Notes under the pieces: model-generated
The model's database searches: none
What the model saw: only the letters and a program-made list of their open reading frames with translations
What the model was told of the DNA's origin: nothing
In this document: positions 26,328 to 35,350 of the stretch, piece by piece
Layout of the letters: every line of letters starts with the position of its first letter
Position numbering within the stretch: position 1 is the first letter of the stretch
Made by a program: the position numbers and the translations under genes
NCBI RefSeq assembly: GCF_001644605.1
Contig: NZ_CP011388.1
Coordinates: 830,501-894,500 of the forward strand
Source: Paenibacillus swuensis
GTDB lineage: Bacteria; Bacillota; Bacilli; Paenibacillales; DY6
DNA: 64,000 nucleotides
Direction of reading: 5' to 3'

Positions 26328-27344
26328 CTATTGCTTGATGCTAGACTTGAGTCCCGATAAATATTCAGCAATGCCGTCAAGTTCCTCTTCCGTAAGGTCC
26401 ACTTCAGGCATAAGGTTGCCCGGTTTCACTTCCTGAGGCTTGTCGATCCAGTGCTTGATGTTTTCTTTGTTGTTCTCGAGGATGCCTGCAATTGTTTCGC
26501 GGCTGCCGATGCCTGTAAGGTTCGGCGCGAATTGAACGCCTTGATCGCCGACAGCGTGACAAGACAGACATTGCTTTGTGAACACTTCTTTAATGTCAGC
26601 ATCAGCCGGCAATGCAACGGAAGCTTTCATCGAGCTGACCCATCCGTCGAAGCTCTGCTCGTCCACCGAACGAACTTTGAAATCCATATAAGCATGAGAC
26701 GCTCCGCAAAGCTCGGCGCACTTGCCTCGGTAAACTCCTTCATTCGGAGCTTCTAAATACATCGTGTTGATGTTGCCTTCGCCTACGTTCGTATCCATCT
26801 TACCGCCCAGTGACGGTACCCAGAAGGAGTGAAGCACATCGGTGGAAACCAACTCAATGTGAATTTTCTTGCCTGTAGGAATGATCAGGTCTTGGGCTGT
26901 CTTGATCCCAAGCTCAGGATAATCGAATTCCCACCAGAATTGGTGAGCCGTTACCTTTACTTTAATGGCTTCAGGATCTTTCGAGTAATCATGAGCCAAG
27001 TTAAACGTAGTTCTTACCGTTGGAATCGCCAGGACAACCAACAGAAGAATAGGAATAACCGTCCAAAGAATTTCTAATTTATGGTTCCCTTCCACCTGAA
27101 CCGGAATATCCGTTTGGCCGGGACGGCGTCTGAAGCGAATAAGAACATAAATTGCTAAAGCGAATACAATTAAGACTACGCCGATCATAATTGAAATCGA
27201 TAATTTCATTAGATCGTACTGTTGTTGTGCAACAGGACCTTGCGGTAGGAGCGTCGACGTATCTGGTTCTCCACATCCCGCCAGTAAAATCGCCAATGCC
27301 GCGAAGATTGGCAGGAGACGTTTTACATAGTGCCACCGATTCAT
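26328..27344 (-). CDS. ctaC: Cytochrome c oxidase subunit II with fused cytochrome c domain (caa3 type)
   Basis: The product has about 338 residues: a lipobox LLAGC, two helices (about 45-65 and 85-107), and a CuA cupredoxin domain with GKCAELCGASHAYM. A C-terminal cytochrome c domain carries the heme site CLSCHAVG and a Met ligand in GNLMPEVDL. This fusion defines caa3 oxidases. The ATG at 27342-27344 is preferred to the GTG just before it because it is about 10 bases from GGGG. Two good sigma-A-like promoters lie upstream. It transfers electrons to CtaD. Confidence 0.95.
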   Translation of the reverse strand: MNRWHYVKRLLPIFAALAILLAGCGEPDTSTLLPQGPVAQQQYDLMKLSISIMIGVVLIVFALAIYVLIRFRRRPGQTDIPVQVEGNHKLEILWTVIPILLLVVLAIPTVRTTFNLAHDYSKDPEAIKVKVTAHQFWWEFDYPELGIKTAQDLIIPTGKKIHIELVSTDVLHSFWVPSLGGKMDTNVGEGNINTMYLEAPNEGVYRGKCAELCGASHAYMDFKVRSVDEQSFDGWVSSMKASVALPADADIKEVFTKQCLSCHAVGDQGVQFAPNLTGIGSRETIAGILENNKENIKHWIDKPQEVKPGNLMPEVDLTEEELDGIAEYLSGLKSSIKQ

Positions 27345-27406
27345 CACTCATCAACCCCACTTCTGTGTTTTAATAGAACGCCCGTTCGGTTTCTGACATT
27401 CTATTA

Positions 27407-27482
27407 CTAATACCATGATGGCATTCCAATGTCAATAATTTGTCACCTTATTAAATATAGTTTCGGGTCACACATTTGTCAA
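27407..27482 (-). promoter_or_regulatory. Two tandem sigma-A-like promoters for ctaCDEF
   Basis: On the minus strand TTGACA (27477-27482) with TATATT (27454-27459), and TTGACA (27430-27435) with TATTAG (27407-27412), both have 17-base spacers. Both point to ctaC. Which one is used, and by what signal, cannot be told. Confidence 0.65.
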
Positions 27483-27567
27483 TGTTCAGAGGAAAGTTCA
27501 CAAATTGTTCTAAATCCTTGCGCTGTCTGAAAAAAATGAAGTTTTTACTTGCAATTTCACCCCCTTT

Positions 27568-27595
27568 TTGCCGCCTAAAAAGTGCCATTTATAAT
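27568..27595 (+). promoter_or_regulatory. Candidate promoter of the sporulation lipoprotein gene
   Basis: TTGCCG (27568-27573) and TATAAT (27590-27595) have a 16-base spacer and lie 53 bases upstream of the ATG. A sporulation sigma promoter would be expected for this gene but no clear one was seen. Confidence 0.4.
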
Positions 27596-27647
27596 TAACC
27601 AAATTAAGAGAATTCTATAGATAATCGAGTTAAAAAGGAGACGGACT

Positions 27648-28364
27648 ATGAGGAAACCGACAAAAACCGACTTTACAGGCAGCATTCTGTCCATTCTCAG
27701 TATTACCCTAATGTTAAGCGCCTGCAATCATCCGCAGAAAATATATATGGATAAGAAGAAAATCGAGACATATAGCGACCCCGGCAGTCAGTCCTACGGC
27801 ACATTGGTGTATGATCCGAAGCAGCATGATAATAAGCGTTTTGAGTATAGCGGCAAAATATCGCAAGAGGTCGCTTCCATGGACGGCGTGTCCGGCGCGA
27901 TTGTGATGCTGACCGAGCGGAACGCGTACGTTGCCGTGATTATCGACGATTCCGGATTGGACATTCGCGGGGACGGTGCAGTGAAGAACCTGACACCCAT
28001 GGGCTCAACCCATGCCGCTAAGGAGAACCAGGCCCAGAATTGGCACGGTCGCAAGGTCATCACGGACAGCAACTCCTACTACTCGGTGGAGAACCCGAAT
28101 AATCTAGCTAAGGAGTTTAAGCAAAAAATCGCCAACAAAGTCCGCGCCCTGAGCCCGCATGTGCTCGAGGTGCATATTTCCGCCAACCACGACTACGTGA
28201 ACACCATGGCGGAATATGCCAAAGAGGGTTGGCTGGGTCACGATACCAAGCCGTTGGTCAAGAACTTTAATAAGACGGCGAAGTACTATTTCTTGGAGTT
28301 GCCCAATAGAGAGTCAACGAAAGGTAAATCCACACCGCTCAATGAGCTGCCTGGACCAAAGTAA
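27648..28364 (+). CDS. YhcN/YlaJ-family sporulation lipoprotein
   Basis: The 238-residue protein has a long signal with lipobox LSAC (about residue 25). The YhcN/YlaJ domain follows: VASMDGVSGAIVMLTERNAYVAVII and, near the end, KVRALSPHVLEVHISANHDYV. These proteins are found in the spore inner membrane or cortex region and help germination or outgrowth in Bacillus. AAGGAG is 8 bases before the ATG. It is monocistronic and divergent from ctaC. It identifies the organism as a spore-former. The C-terminus has a Pro/Lys-rich tail of no known role. Confidence 0.88.
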   Translation: MRKPTKTDFTGSILSILSITLMLSACNHPQKIYMDKKKIETYSDPGSQSYGTLVYDPKQHDNKRFEYSGKISQEVASMDGVSGAIVMLTERNAYVAVIIDDSGLDIRGDGAVKNLTPMGSTHAAKENQAQNWHGRKVITDSNSYYSVENPNNLAKEFKQKIANKVRALSPHVLEVHISANHDYVNTMAEYAKEGWLGHDTKPLVKNFNKTAKYYFLELPNRESTKGKSTPLNELPGPK

Positions 28365-28381
28365 CCTCATAAGGGCCAAAA

Positions 28382-28855
28382 GGGCGTTATCCCTTTGAGT
28401 CAGCAGGTTGATGGGCCGGATGATCTGGTTGCTCTGATGGATGATATATGTCTAAATGTCCAAATTGGGCGATATCCCTTTGACTCAGCTCGATTATTTT
28501 TGCCGGATTGATGACGATTGCTGTATGTCTGCGCGTCTCAAATGGGCGTTATCCCTTTGATTCAGCTTGAATGTGGTGGGCAGTCGGGTGGATGATGAAT
28601 AATGTGGTGGGCTTGCTTGGTGGATGCTGTATGTCTACATGTCCAAAAAGGGGGTTATCCCTTCGACTCAGCTAAAATAATTTATCAGGTAGTCCAAAAA
28701 ACCTAACTGAATTTAATAGGATTTCGGGAATTTGGAATTGCTGAGGCAACGGGATATCGGGGGGTTTGGAGGTTGGGGAGATAGGTTGGTGGTCAGGCTT
28801 GCGACAAAATAAGGGCTATCCGTGTTAACTCTGCTGAGTCAACGGGATAGCCCTC
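28382..28855. repeat. Six-copy intergenic repeat between the sporulation lipoprotein and GH31 genes
   Basis: The unit GGGCGTTATCCCTTTGACTC+AGC occurs with small changes at 28382, 28467, 28544 and 28651 (direct) and in reverse at about 28737-28759 and 28834-28855. Three direct copies share a longer left part (GTATGTCTACATGTCC). The last inverted copy forms part of the GH31 terminator. No gene is supported in this 496-base gap. Confidence 0.7.
28804..28854 (-). terminator. Terminator of the GH31 gene
   Basis: AGGGCTATCC (28812-28821) pairs with GGATAGCCCT (28845-28854), followed on the minus strand by TTATTTTG. The loop includes a copy of the local repeat. Confidence 0.75.
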
Positions 28856-28860
28856 TTTTA

Positions 28861-31305
28861 TTATGAAATGGTGATTGTGCCGCCCGCCGAAGACGGAGCA
28901 AATTTCACCAGCAACTCGCGCTTATCCGCGTCATAGGCCCAGCCGGATTCGGCATGTACAATGCCTTCCGCGCCAACCCGGTTCAAGCCCGCCACATCCG
29001 ACGGCTCAAACGCCGCAAACTTGAAGTTCACCAGCCAGCCGCTATGCTCGGACTCGTAACCCTTGTGCGCATACTCGTAAGACAATACCGCACCCGCAGC
29101 ACTCTCTTCCACGCCAATGCTTACCACGTTGTACTTGCCCTGCTCGTAGGCAAACGTCGCTCCGTCATCCTCGTACAGTTCATAGCCGTAAGAACCGTCG
29201 CCGCCAACACCGTACACGTTCAACCGCAACACGCCGTCTGTGGCTTCTTCCGCATAATGCGTCTGGCTTTGCTCCGGCATCAGGGATCCCGCCTTCACAT
29301 ACATCGGCATCACATGCAACGGCGCATGCGCCAAAATATGCTGACCGCCCTCATAAAGACGACCCGTCCAATAGTCATGCCACACGCCCTCCGGCAAATA
29401 CACGGACCGGTGAGCCGTATCCGGCCGGATGATCGGCGCAATAATCATATCGCTGCCGAACAGGAACTGATCGCACAGATTCAACACATTCGGATCATTC
29501 GGATACTCCAGCACAAACGGACGCATCACCGGCATACCCGTCACCGAAGCTTCAAAGAACAAGTTGTACAGATGCGGCATCAGACGGTAACGCAGGTTCA
29601 CGTACTCGCGCACAATGTTCTCCACTTCCGGCCCGAACGACCAAGGCTCCTGACGCACCGAATCCAATACAGAATGGTTCCGGCAGTAAGGGAAGAATAC
29701 GCCCATTTGCGTCCAACGCACCAACAGATCTCCCGTCGTGTGATGCGCAAACCCGCCGATATCCGGCCCTGTGAACGGAATTCCGGATAGTCCCAGATTC
29801 AGACACATCGGCATCGCCATCGCCATATGCTCCCAGAACGAACGGTTATCCCCCGTCCATACGGCCGCATAACGCTGAATTCCAGAGTACCCTGCCCGTG
29901 TAAGTACAAAAGGACGCTCCCCGTTCAACTGCTCGCGCAATCCTTCATAAGTCGCTTTGGACATCAGCATTCCGTACAGGTTATGAAGCTCCTCATGCGT
30001 CTTCATGTTCCCGTTGTTACGGTGAATGACGTCCAAGTCCATCGTCTTGGATTCGTTAAATACCGCAGGCTCATTCATATCATTCCATACACCCTGGATG
30101 CCCATGTCCGTGTAGAACCGGTGCTTGTCCGCCCACCAACGGCCGACTTCGTCCTCCGTAAAGTCAGGGAACGCCGAGTCGCCCGGCCATACGGGTCCGA
30201 TGAAGAGGTCGCCTTCGATCTTTTTGCAAAAGAAATCGTTCAGCACGCCTTCCTTATATATCTCATAACGCGGGTCCTGCTTCACGCCCGGATCGACGAT
30301 CGGCACAATCCGCATGCCCATCGCCCGCAGCTCCTTCATCATCTCCATCGGATTCGGGAACCGCGTCTTGTCGAACGTGAACACCCGGTACTCGTCCATA
30401 TAGTGAATGTCGAGGTAGATGACGTCGCATGGAATGTTTTTGTCCCGGAATGAGCGCGCCAGCTCCAGCACTTCTTCCTGACTCATATAGCTGTAACGGG
30501 ATTGGTGATACCCGATCGACCATTTCGGCGGAACCGTCATGCGGCCCGTCAAATCGGTGTAACGCTTCACTACGTCCTTGAGCACAGGCCCTTTAATAAT
30601 GTAGTAATCCATTTCGCCGGTGCTGTTTTGAACCGTGTAATAGTCTGTCATCGTCCGCATATCGAACGTCGTCTTGCCCGGATTATCGAGGAACAGACCG
30701 TAGGCACTGCCGTTTTTGAAATGAATCAGGAACGGAATCGACTCGTACAATGCTTCAATTTCCGGCACATGCGGGGCAAAAACATCCGTATTCCACATCT
30801 CATAACGCTCACCGCGCTTATCGAGGAAGCTGGTCTTCTCCCCCAAGCCGTAAAAATGCGCCGCGCTGTCCATATGGTTAAAGGTCGTCACGCCGCCTTT
30901 GTTGTCCCAGATGACGTTGTTTTGTGTGTAAAATGGGTTGCCGTCCAAGTCTTCCGCCTGCAGGGTGAAATTGTCCTTCGTGATGACAACTTGCATCGTA
31001 CTTGTGCGAAGCGTAATCGCCGCATCCGTTTCATGCACAGTCAATTCCTGAGGGGACGTCCGTTGCGGCAGCACTCCCACGGTTGTATCCAGGCTGAATT
31101 CCGCTACAAAAAACAACTTAATCCGCACAATATCATCGCTGACAAAAGAAACCGCCACATTCGCATTCAGGCAGTCAAACCGATATACATAATCCGACAC
31201 TTTACGAAATTCCCGCACATAGCCGATGTTGCGCATGTTGGTGCCGACGGTGGCCATCTTGGTTTTGTCCGGATGGATCGCCGCGCTGGTTGAATCTAGA
31301 TTCAT
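28861..31305 (-). CDS. GH31 alpha-glucosidase
   Basis: The 814-residue protein has an N-terminal GH31 beta-sandwich, a catalytic barrel with the nucleophile motif WNDMNEP (Asp409), an acid/base region WTGDNRSFWEHM (Asp about 479), and FTGPDIGGF. The C-terminal beta-sandwich domains follow, with a DUF5110-like end. It removes alpha-linked glucose from oligosaccharides such as maltose or isomaltose. No signal peptide is visible, so it acts in the cytoplasm on imported sugars. The ATG has only a weak GGAAG site. It is a single-gene unit with its own terminator. Alpha-xylosidase activity cannot be excluded, but the motifs fit glucosidase better. Confidence 0.93.
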   Translation of the reverse strand: MNLDSTSAAIHPDKTKMATVGTNMRNIGYVREFRKVSDYVYRFDCLNANVAVSFVSDDIVRIKLFFVAEFSLDTTVGVLPQRTSPQELTVHETDAAITLRTSTMQVVITKDNFTLQAEDLDGNPFYTQNNVIWDNKGGVTTFNHMDSAAHFYGLGEKTSFLDKRGERYEMWNTDVFAPHVPEIEALYESIPFLIHFKNGSAYGLFLDNPGKTTFDMRTMTDYYTVQNSTGEMDYYIIKGPVLKDVVKRYTDLTGRMTVPPKWSIGYHQSRYSYMSQEEVLELARSFRDKNIPCDVIYLDIHYMDEYRVFTFDKTRFPNPMEMMKELRAMGMRIVPIVDPGVKQDPRYEIYKEGVLNDFFCKKIEGDLFIGPVWPGDSAFPDFTEDEVGRWWADKHRFYTDMGIQGVWNDMNEPAVFNESKTMDLDVIHRNNGNMKTHEELHNLYGMLMSKATYEGLREQLNGERPFVLTRAGYSGIQRYAAVWTGDNRSFWEHMAMAMPMCLNLGLSGIPFTGPDIGGFAHHTTGDLLVRWTQMGVFFPYCRNHSVLDSVRQEPWSFGPEVENIVREYVNLRYRLMPHLYNLFFEASVTGMPVMRPFVLEYPNDPNVLNLCDQFLFGSDMIIAPIIRPDTAHRSVYLPEGVWHDYWTGRLYEGGQHILAHAPLHVMPMYVKAGSLMPEQSQTHYAEEATDGVLRLNVYGVGGDGSYGYELYEDDGATFAYEQGKYNVVSIGVEESAAGAVLSYEYAHKGYESEHSGWLVNFKFAAFEPSDVAGLNRVGAEGIVHAESGWAYDADKRELLVKFAPSSAGGTITIS

Positions 31306-31429
31306 AGTTCATCTTCCATTCTGTAAGTTGGTACACGCTGAATTGAGTACAATGTACAATATTTTACGGGTGACGGATGTTTTCCACAACCGAAGATATT
31401 GACCCCGAACCGCATACGAAATTGATCTG

Positions 31430-31438
31430 TGGTATACT
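31430..31438 (+). promoter_or_regulatory. Extended -10 promoter of the DEAD-box helicase gene
   Basis: TGGTATACT is an extended -10 element; the -35 region is weak. It leaves a 5-prime leader of about 60 bases before the ATG at 31507, a typical feature of cold-inducible helicase genes, though that regulation is inference. Confidence 0.4.
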
Positions 31439-31506
31439 ACGGAGAGTTTGATTTTCACAAAATGTGGAACACTACGATTATCGCATCTTAAAAGGAGCTA
31501 TTATTC

Positions 31507-33426
31507 ATGGATATAACGAACGGACATACATCTGCGGAAGACACGTCAGAACAAGGCGGAAAACCGGCGGCGGGCGGCGGCAAAAGTGCTTTCTCCGCGC
31601 TCGGCATACGCCCTGAGCTTGTTGAAGCTTTGAAATCAAGCGGCGTTTCCGAGCCTACACCGGTACAATCGCAATCCATTCCCCTGTTGCTGAAAGACCG
31701 GGATCTCATCGCTCAAGCACAGACGGGCACAGGCAAGACATTAGCCTTCGTCCTTCCGATGCTGGAGAAGATCAATACTAAGTCTTCCCACGTGCAAGGG
31801 CTAATTATTACACCAACGCGGGAGCTGGCTCTGCAAATCACGAACGAACTGAAGAAGCTTGCCCCCGTGGTCGGCGCTAAAGTACTGGCGGCTTACGGCG
31901 GACAAGATGTGGAACGTCAGGTCCATCGACTTAAAGGCGACATTCACATTGTCGTGGGTACACCGGGCCGTTTGTTGGATCACTTGCGCAGAGGAACGGT
32001 TGAATTCGGTCACCTTCGCATGCTGGTATTAGATGAAGCGGATCAAATGCTACATATGGGATTCCTGGCTGAAGTGGAAGAAATTATTTCGCAATCGTCG
32101 GGACGCCGGCAAACGATGCTGTTCTCCGCTACGATGCCCGCACAAATTCGTCACTTGGCTTCCAGCTACCTGAAGCATCCGGAAGAAGTGCGCGTTGCCG
32201 GACGCAAGGTGACACTGGATGAGATCGAACAGATCGTCATTGAAACGACGGACCGCGGCAAACAAGACGCATTGATTAAATATATGCAGGAGGATCCTCC
32301 GTTTTTGGGGATTATTTTCTGCAGGACGAAGCGGCGGGCGGCGGCATTAAATGAAGCTTTGATTGACCAGGGCTTCATGGCGGACGAGCTCCACGGAGAC
32401 TTGTCCCAAGCGAAGCGCGAAGCGGTACTGAAGAAATTCCGCGAAGCGAAGCTTCAGTTCCTCGTAGCGACCGATATCGCCGCGCGCGGACTGGACATCG
32501 AAGGCATCACGCACGTGTACAACTACGATGTGCCGCCCGATGCGGAAGGCTACATCCACCGAATCGGCCGTACGGGACGCGCGGGACAACGCGGTGTTGC
32601 GGTCACGTTCGCAACGCCGCATGACCGTCAAGAGCTGATCAAGATTGAGAAAGGCACGGACGGCAAGCTGCGCAAGATCGGCGGCGCGCGGCAGAACGTG
32701 AACTCGCGCGACATGGACCGCGCGGACATAAGCGACAGCGGGCGCGGCAGTGCGCGCAGCGGCGGACGCGGAAGCGCGCGTGACGGCGGGCGCGGGCGCA
32801 GCAATGCGGGGCGCAACAGCAACGCGAGCGCGGGCCGCGGCGGCAAGGGCGCCGGCGCCGGTAAGCGCGGCGGCTTCGGCGGCGCTACGGGCGGACGCGC
32901 GGGCGCGGGCGAGCGCGGCGGCTTTGGCCGCAGCGAAGGCGCCGGCAGCGCACGGGGCGGCGACCGCGCCAAGAGCGGCGGCTTCGCCGGGCGCTCGGGC
33001 AGCGAGCGCGATGAGCGCGGCAGCTTCGCCAGCGCGGGCGGCGGGCGTGGACGCGGCGAGCAGCGCGAGGGCCAAGGCGGCTACGTCGGCCGCCAGAACG
33101 AGCGCGCCGCGCGCAGCGGCCTGGGCGGCCCGAGCGGCCGCGCTGAAGGCGCCGGCGGCGCGCGCGGTGAGCGCAGCGGCGGCGGGCCGAGCAGCGGCTT
33201 CGGCAGCGCGAAGGCGCGCGAAGGCGCACGCACGGCCGGCAGCGAGCGCAGCCAGGGCGGCGGCAGCTACGCGGCGGCGCGCGGCGGCAAAGGCGGCGGC
33301 GCGAGCTTCGGCGGCGCCAAGGGCAAGGGCGGCTTCGCCGGCCGCAGCGGCGGCGGCAAGCCGGGCGCGGGCCCGCGCGGCGGTAGCTCAGGCGGGCGCG
33401 GCGGCAAAGGCGGCCGTGGCCGCTAA
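31507..33426 (+). CDS. DEAD-box RNA helicase (CshA-like) with a long Gly/Arg/Ser-rich tail
   Basis: The 639-residue protein has the full helicase core: Q motif (EPTPVQSQSIP), Walker A AQTGTGKT (71-78), PTRELA (103-108), DEAD (176-179), SAT, and HRIGRTGRAGQRG. It unwinds RNA in ribosome assembly, mRNA decay or cold adaptation. From about residue 395 to the end the protein is a low-complexity tail of about 240 residues, mostly G, R, A, S with many RGG and GGR steps. This tail is far longer than in Bacillus CshA, and its DNA is extremely GC-rich. AAAGGAG stands before the ATG. RGG-type tails bind RNA and drive condensate formation in other proteins; that is inference here. Confidence 0.93.
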   Translation: MDITNGHTSAEDTSEQGGKPAAGGGKSAFSALGIRPELVEALKSSGVSEPTPVQSQSIPLLLKDRDLIAQAQTGTGKTLAFVLPMLEKINTKSSHVQGLIITPTRELALQITNELKKLAPVVGAKVLAAYGGQDVERQVHRLKGDIHIVVGTPGRLLDHLRRGTVEFGHLRMLVLDEADQMLHMGFLAEVEEIISQSSGRRQTMLFSATMPAQIRHLASSYLKHPEEVRVAGRKVTLDEIEQIVIETTDRGKQDALIKYMQEDPPFLGIIFCRTKRRAAALNEALIDQGFMADELHGDLSQAKREAVLKKFREAKLQFLVATDIAARGLDIEGITHVYNYDVPPDAEGYIHRIGRTGRAGQRGVAVTFATPHDRQELIKIEKGTDGKLRKIGGARQNVNSRDMDRADISDSGRGSARSGGRGSARDGGRGRSNAGRNSNASAGRGGKGAGAGKRGGFGGATGGRAGAGERGGFGRSEGAGSARGGDRAKSGGFAGRSGSERDERGSFASAGGGRGRGEQREGQGGYVGRQNERAARSGLGGPSGRAEGAGGARGERSGGGPSSGFGSAKAREGARTAGSERSQGGGSYAAARGGKGGGASFGGAKGKGGFAGRSGGGKPGAGPRGGSSGGRGGKGGRGR

Positions 33427-33587
33427 ACGCGGAGCGTAACCTTAGCGCCGAGCGTAGCCTTTAGCGCGTACGTAACGTTAGCACGGGGCGCACATGTTTT
33501 CGAGAGCACATCCGTCAGCACGGAGCTTAGCCGTTACCGTCGACGCAACGAGCTCGACCCATTAGGCACGCAACCGACTCCACTCAA

Positions 33588-33624
33588 CCCCCTAAATCAC
33601 ATCTACGTGAATTAGGGGGTTTTT
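33588..33624 (+). terminator. Terminator downstream of the helicase gene
   Basis: CCCCCTAAATCAC (33588-33600) pairs with GTGAATTAGGGGG (33607-33619), one mismatch, followed by TTTTT. Between it and the helicase stop are three degenerate units of about 20 bases (about 33431-33490) with the core GCGTAACCTTAGCGC. Confidence 0.85.
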
Positions 33625-33715
33625 GCTCATGCTTTTTCCGCGTTGAAGGTAACGATTTACTCTGACGTGTGCGCCATATTCCTTGTTTTGGACACTTTTA
33701 TGAATATTGTCGGTA

Positions 33716-33852
33716 ATAAGGAAATGAATTTCTCTCGTGTGTCTTCTGGACTGCACCTAAGTGAAATTCGTTACGCTATTCGGCAGAAGACGTTCCATTT
33801 CGGCGGTTAACCGCGTAATTCGACAACATTCGAACGTAACTCATTTCCTTAT
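33716..33852. repeat. 137-bp element bounded by terminal inverted repeats
   Basis: ATAAGGAAATGAATT (33716-33730) and AACTCATTTCCTTAT (33838-33852) are reverse complements with one mismatch. The inner part contains a hairpin GAATTTC...GAAATTC with flanks similar to the element at 53661-53710. It encodes nothing recognisable and could be a miniature element or an extended regulatory hairpin. Confidence 0.5.
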
Positions 33853-33960
33853 CCCTCTCAGTATAGGTACATATCCCTGTTGTCCTTGTGAACCAGGGAG
33901 GTTTGGTTAGATAAATTTATGATTTTGCCCAAAATAACCGCCCTTTCCAGTTGAAGTTAC

Positions 33961-33989
33961 TTACTTTTCGACAGAGGCTGTGCTATGAT
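33961..33989 (+). promoter_or_regulatory. Candidate promoter of the HxlR regulator gene
   Basis: TTACTT (33961-33966) and TATGAT (33984-33989) have a 17-base spacer and lie 22 bases before the ATG at 34011. This position rules out longer starts upstream. Confidence 0.5.
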
Positions 33990-34010
33990 GGAGCAAAGGA
34001 GATGGTTCAA

Positions 34011-34361
34011 ATGGAGGAACGGGATATGTGCGAAAAGTTCCAGATGTGTCCGCAATTTGAATCCGCTTTCCAGATACTGAGCAAGCGCTGGTCGGGTCTC
34101 ATCATCCGAGTGCTCCTCGAGGGGCCGAAGCGGTTTAAAGATATATCTGTACTGATCCCTAACATTAGTGACCGGATGCTCATTGAGCGTTTCCGGGAGC
34201 TGGAAGCTGAAGGAATCCTGGTGCGGCATGTGTATCCTGAAGTGCCGGTTCGGATTGAATACGAGTTAACCGAGAAAGGCCGGATGCTGAAGCCTGCTAT
34301 GGATGAGATTCACAAATGGGCGAAGACGTGGTCTTTGTGTAAAGAAGAAGTGGAAACTTAA
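34011..34361 (+). CDS. HxlR-family transcriptional regulator
   Basis: The 116-residue winged-helix protein shows the HxlR pattern: FESAFQILSKRWSGLIIRVLL, GPKRFKDISVLIPNISDRML, and YELTEKGRMLKPAMDEIHKWA. Two N-terminal Cys (MCEKFQMCPQF) could sense oxidants or electrophiles, as in HypR and YodB. ATG 34011 is chosen because AAAGGAG lies 9 bases before it and a promoter stands just upstream. It is a single gene with its own terminator and no obvious target beside it. Confidence 0.88.
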   Translation: MEERDMCEKFQMCPQFESAFQILSKRWSGLIIRVLLEGPKRFKDISVLIPNISDRMLIERFRELEAEGILVRHVYPEVPVRIEYELTEKGRMLKPAMDEIHKWAKTWSLCKEEVET

Positions 34362-34370
34362 GTTTAAGAA

Positions 34371-34398
34371 AAGAGGAGTCTATCTCCTCTTTTTTTTG
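34371..34398 (+). terminator. Terminator of the HxlR gene
   Basis: AAGAGGAG (34371-34378) pairs with CTCCTCTT (34384-34391), followed by a run of T. Nothing else of note is seen up to 34590. Confidence 0.85.
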
Positions 34399-34592
34399 AT
34401 GAAAATACAACTGAAACTCATAACGAAGATGTAAACCATCAAGTGAACAGTGGAGAAATGCACATAGATTTCGAAAAAGTAGATAATGTTTAAAAAACTT
34501 TAATATTTCACTTATCATGATCAGAGAGTCATAGCGAATGTTGATCAACAAACAAATCAAATTGCATATCTAACTATATTTTAATCTAATAT

Positions 34593-34631
34593 CCAATAGA
34601 AATTGCCTTCCCTGCTCCAGGGAAGGCAATT
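34593..34631 (-). terminator. Terminator of the ECF sigma-factor operon
   Basis: A perfect 13-bp stem, AATTGCCTTCCCT (34601-34613) with AGGGAAGGCAATT (34619-34631), sits 6 bases after the last gene of the operon and is followed on the minus strand by TCTATT. Confidence 0.85.
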
Positions 34632-34636
34632 CTTCG

Positions 34637-35350
34637 TTATGCTTTAAAACTCCACAAAGGCGATTTAACACCCGTGCCAAGCGTATATTGGTTCCCGTTC
34701 GCGTAATATTCGACTTTAAGCGACTTGGGCAGCACTATGGTAAGCCGCACATGCTGCGAGTGGTCGTTGAGACCATGACGGTACGGCGGATCTTTCAGCG
34801 TGATAAACATGGTCTTGTCTACGGTTGTGACGGTGTAGAATTGCTCTGCGACCGGCAGCGTCGTCACATCCCGCCCCACACTCTTTACAGCGCGAAAGGT
34901 GCCGAACAAGCTCACTTGTCGCCCTTCCGCAGCCTCCACTTGTACGGGCCAAGGGGTGTAAGCCTCGCTTCGGACCACTACGCGTTCCACGCCGCCAGGT
35001 ACCGTCTGGTTCAGAGCAGGCACATCTTCTGTGGATTCCTCCGCGTTTACGGCGTAACGGATTTCTTCCATCACCCCGGTCGTTGTTAACGCCGTTAAAC
35101 CCAGGCACATCATGCCGAACAGTCCGACAAACAAGATACTGAACACGTCCCAGCGAAGGACCGGGTTCTCTTTGCGGTAAACGGCCAAGTACACCAGCAT
35201 CTCCGCCCCCACCAGCACAAAGATGATCGGCCACCACAAACTAAGCGCATCCGCCGCCTCCTTGCCGGACCATTGGGAAGTGAGCAATACGATTCCCGCC
35301 AAAATCAAGCAAACCGCCATCGATAACGTGCCTACACGCCATTGTTTCAT
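34637..35350 (-). CDS. Membrane-anchored protein of unknown function, last gene of the sigma operon
   Basis: The 237-residue protein has three N-terminal helices (about 9-28, 38-56, 70-92), the first two with a LiaF-like pattern (WWPIIFVLVGAEML). An external beta-rich C-terminal domain of about 140 residues follows. The start overlaps the stop of the previous gene by 4 bases (ATGA), so it is coupled to it. I do not recognise a named family. Topology and operon position suggest a sensor or effector of the envelope response run by the sigma factor, which is inference. Confidence 0.7.
   Translation of the reverse strand: MKQWRVGTLSMAVCLILAGIVLLTSQWSGKEAADALSLWWPIIFVLVGAEMLVYLAVYRKENPVLRWDVFSILFVGLFGMMCLGLTALTTTGVMEEIRYAVNAEESTEDVPALNQTVPGGVERVVVRSEAYTPWPVQVEAAEGRQVSLFGTFRAVKSVGRDVTTLPVAEQFYTVTTVDKTMFITLKDPPYRHGLNDHSQHVRLTIVLPKSLKVEYYANGNQYTLGTGVKSPLWSFKA

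Noticed and set aside
32347-33439. Long open frames on both strands over the helicase tail
   Set aside because: They come from very high GC and lack of stops; the products are Ala/Arg or Pro/Arg low-complexity chains without ribosome sites.
33951-34010. Longer TTG start for the HxlR regulator
   Set aside because: A promoter lies inside this stretch and the ATG at 34011 has the good ribosome site.
34297-34560. An 87-codon minus-strand frame downstream of the HxlR gene
   Set aside because: It overlaps the HxlR gene and crosses its terminator, has no ribosome site and no recognisable features.
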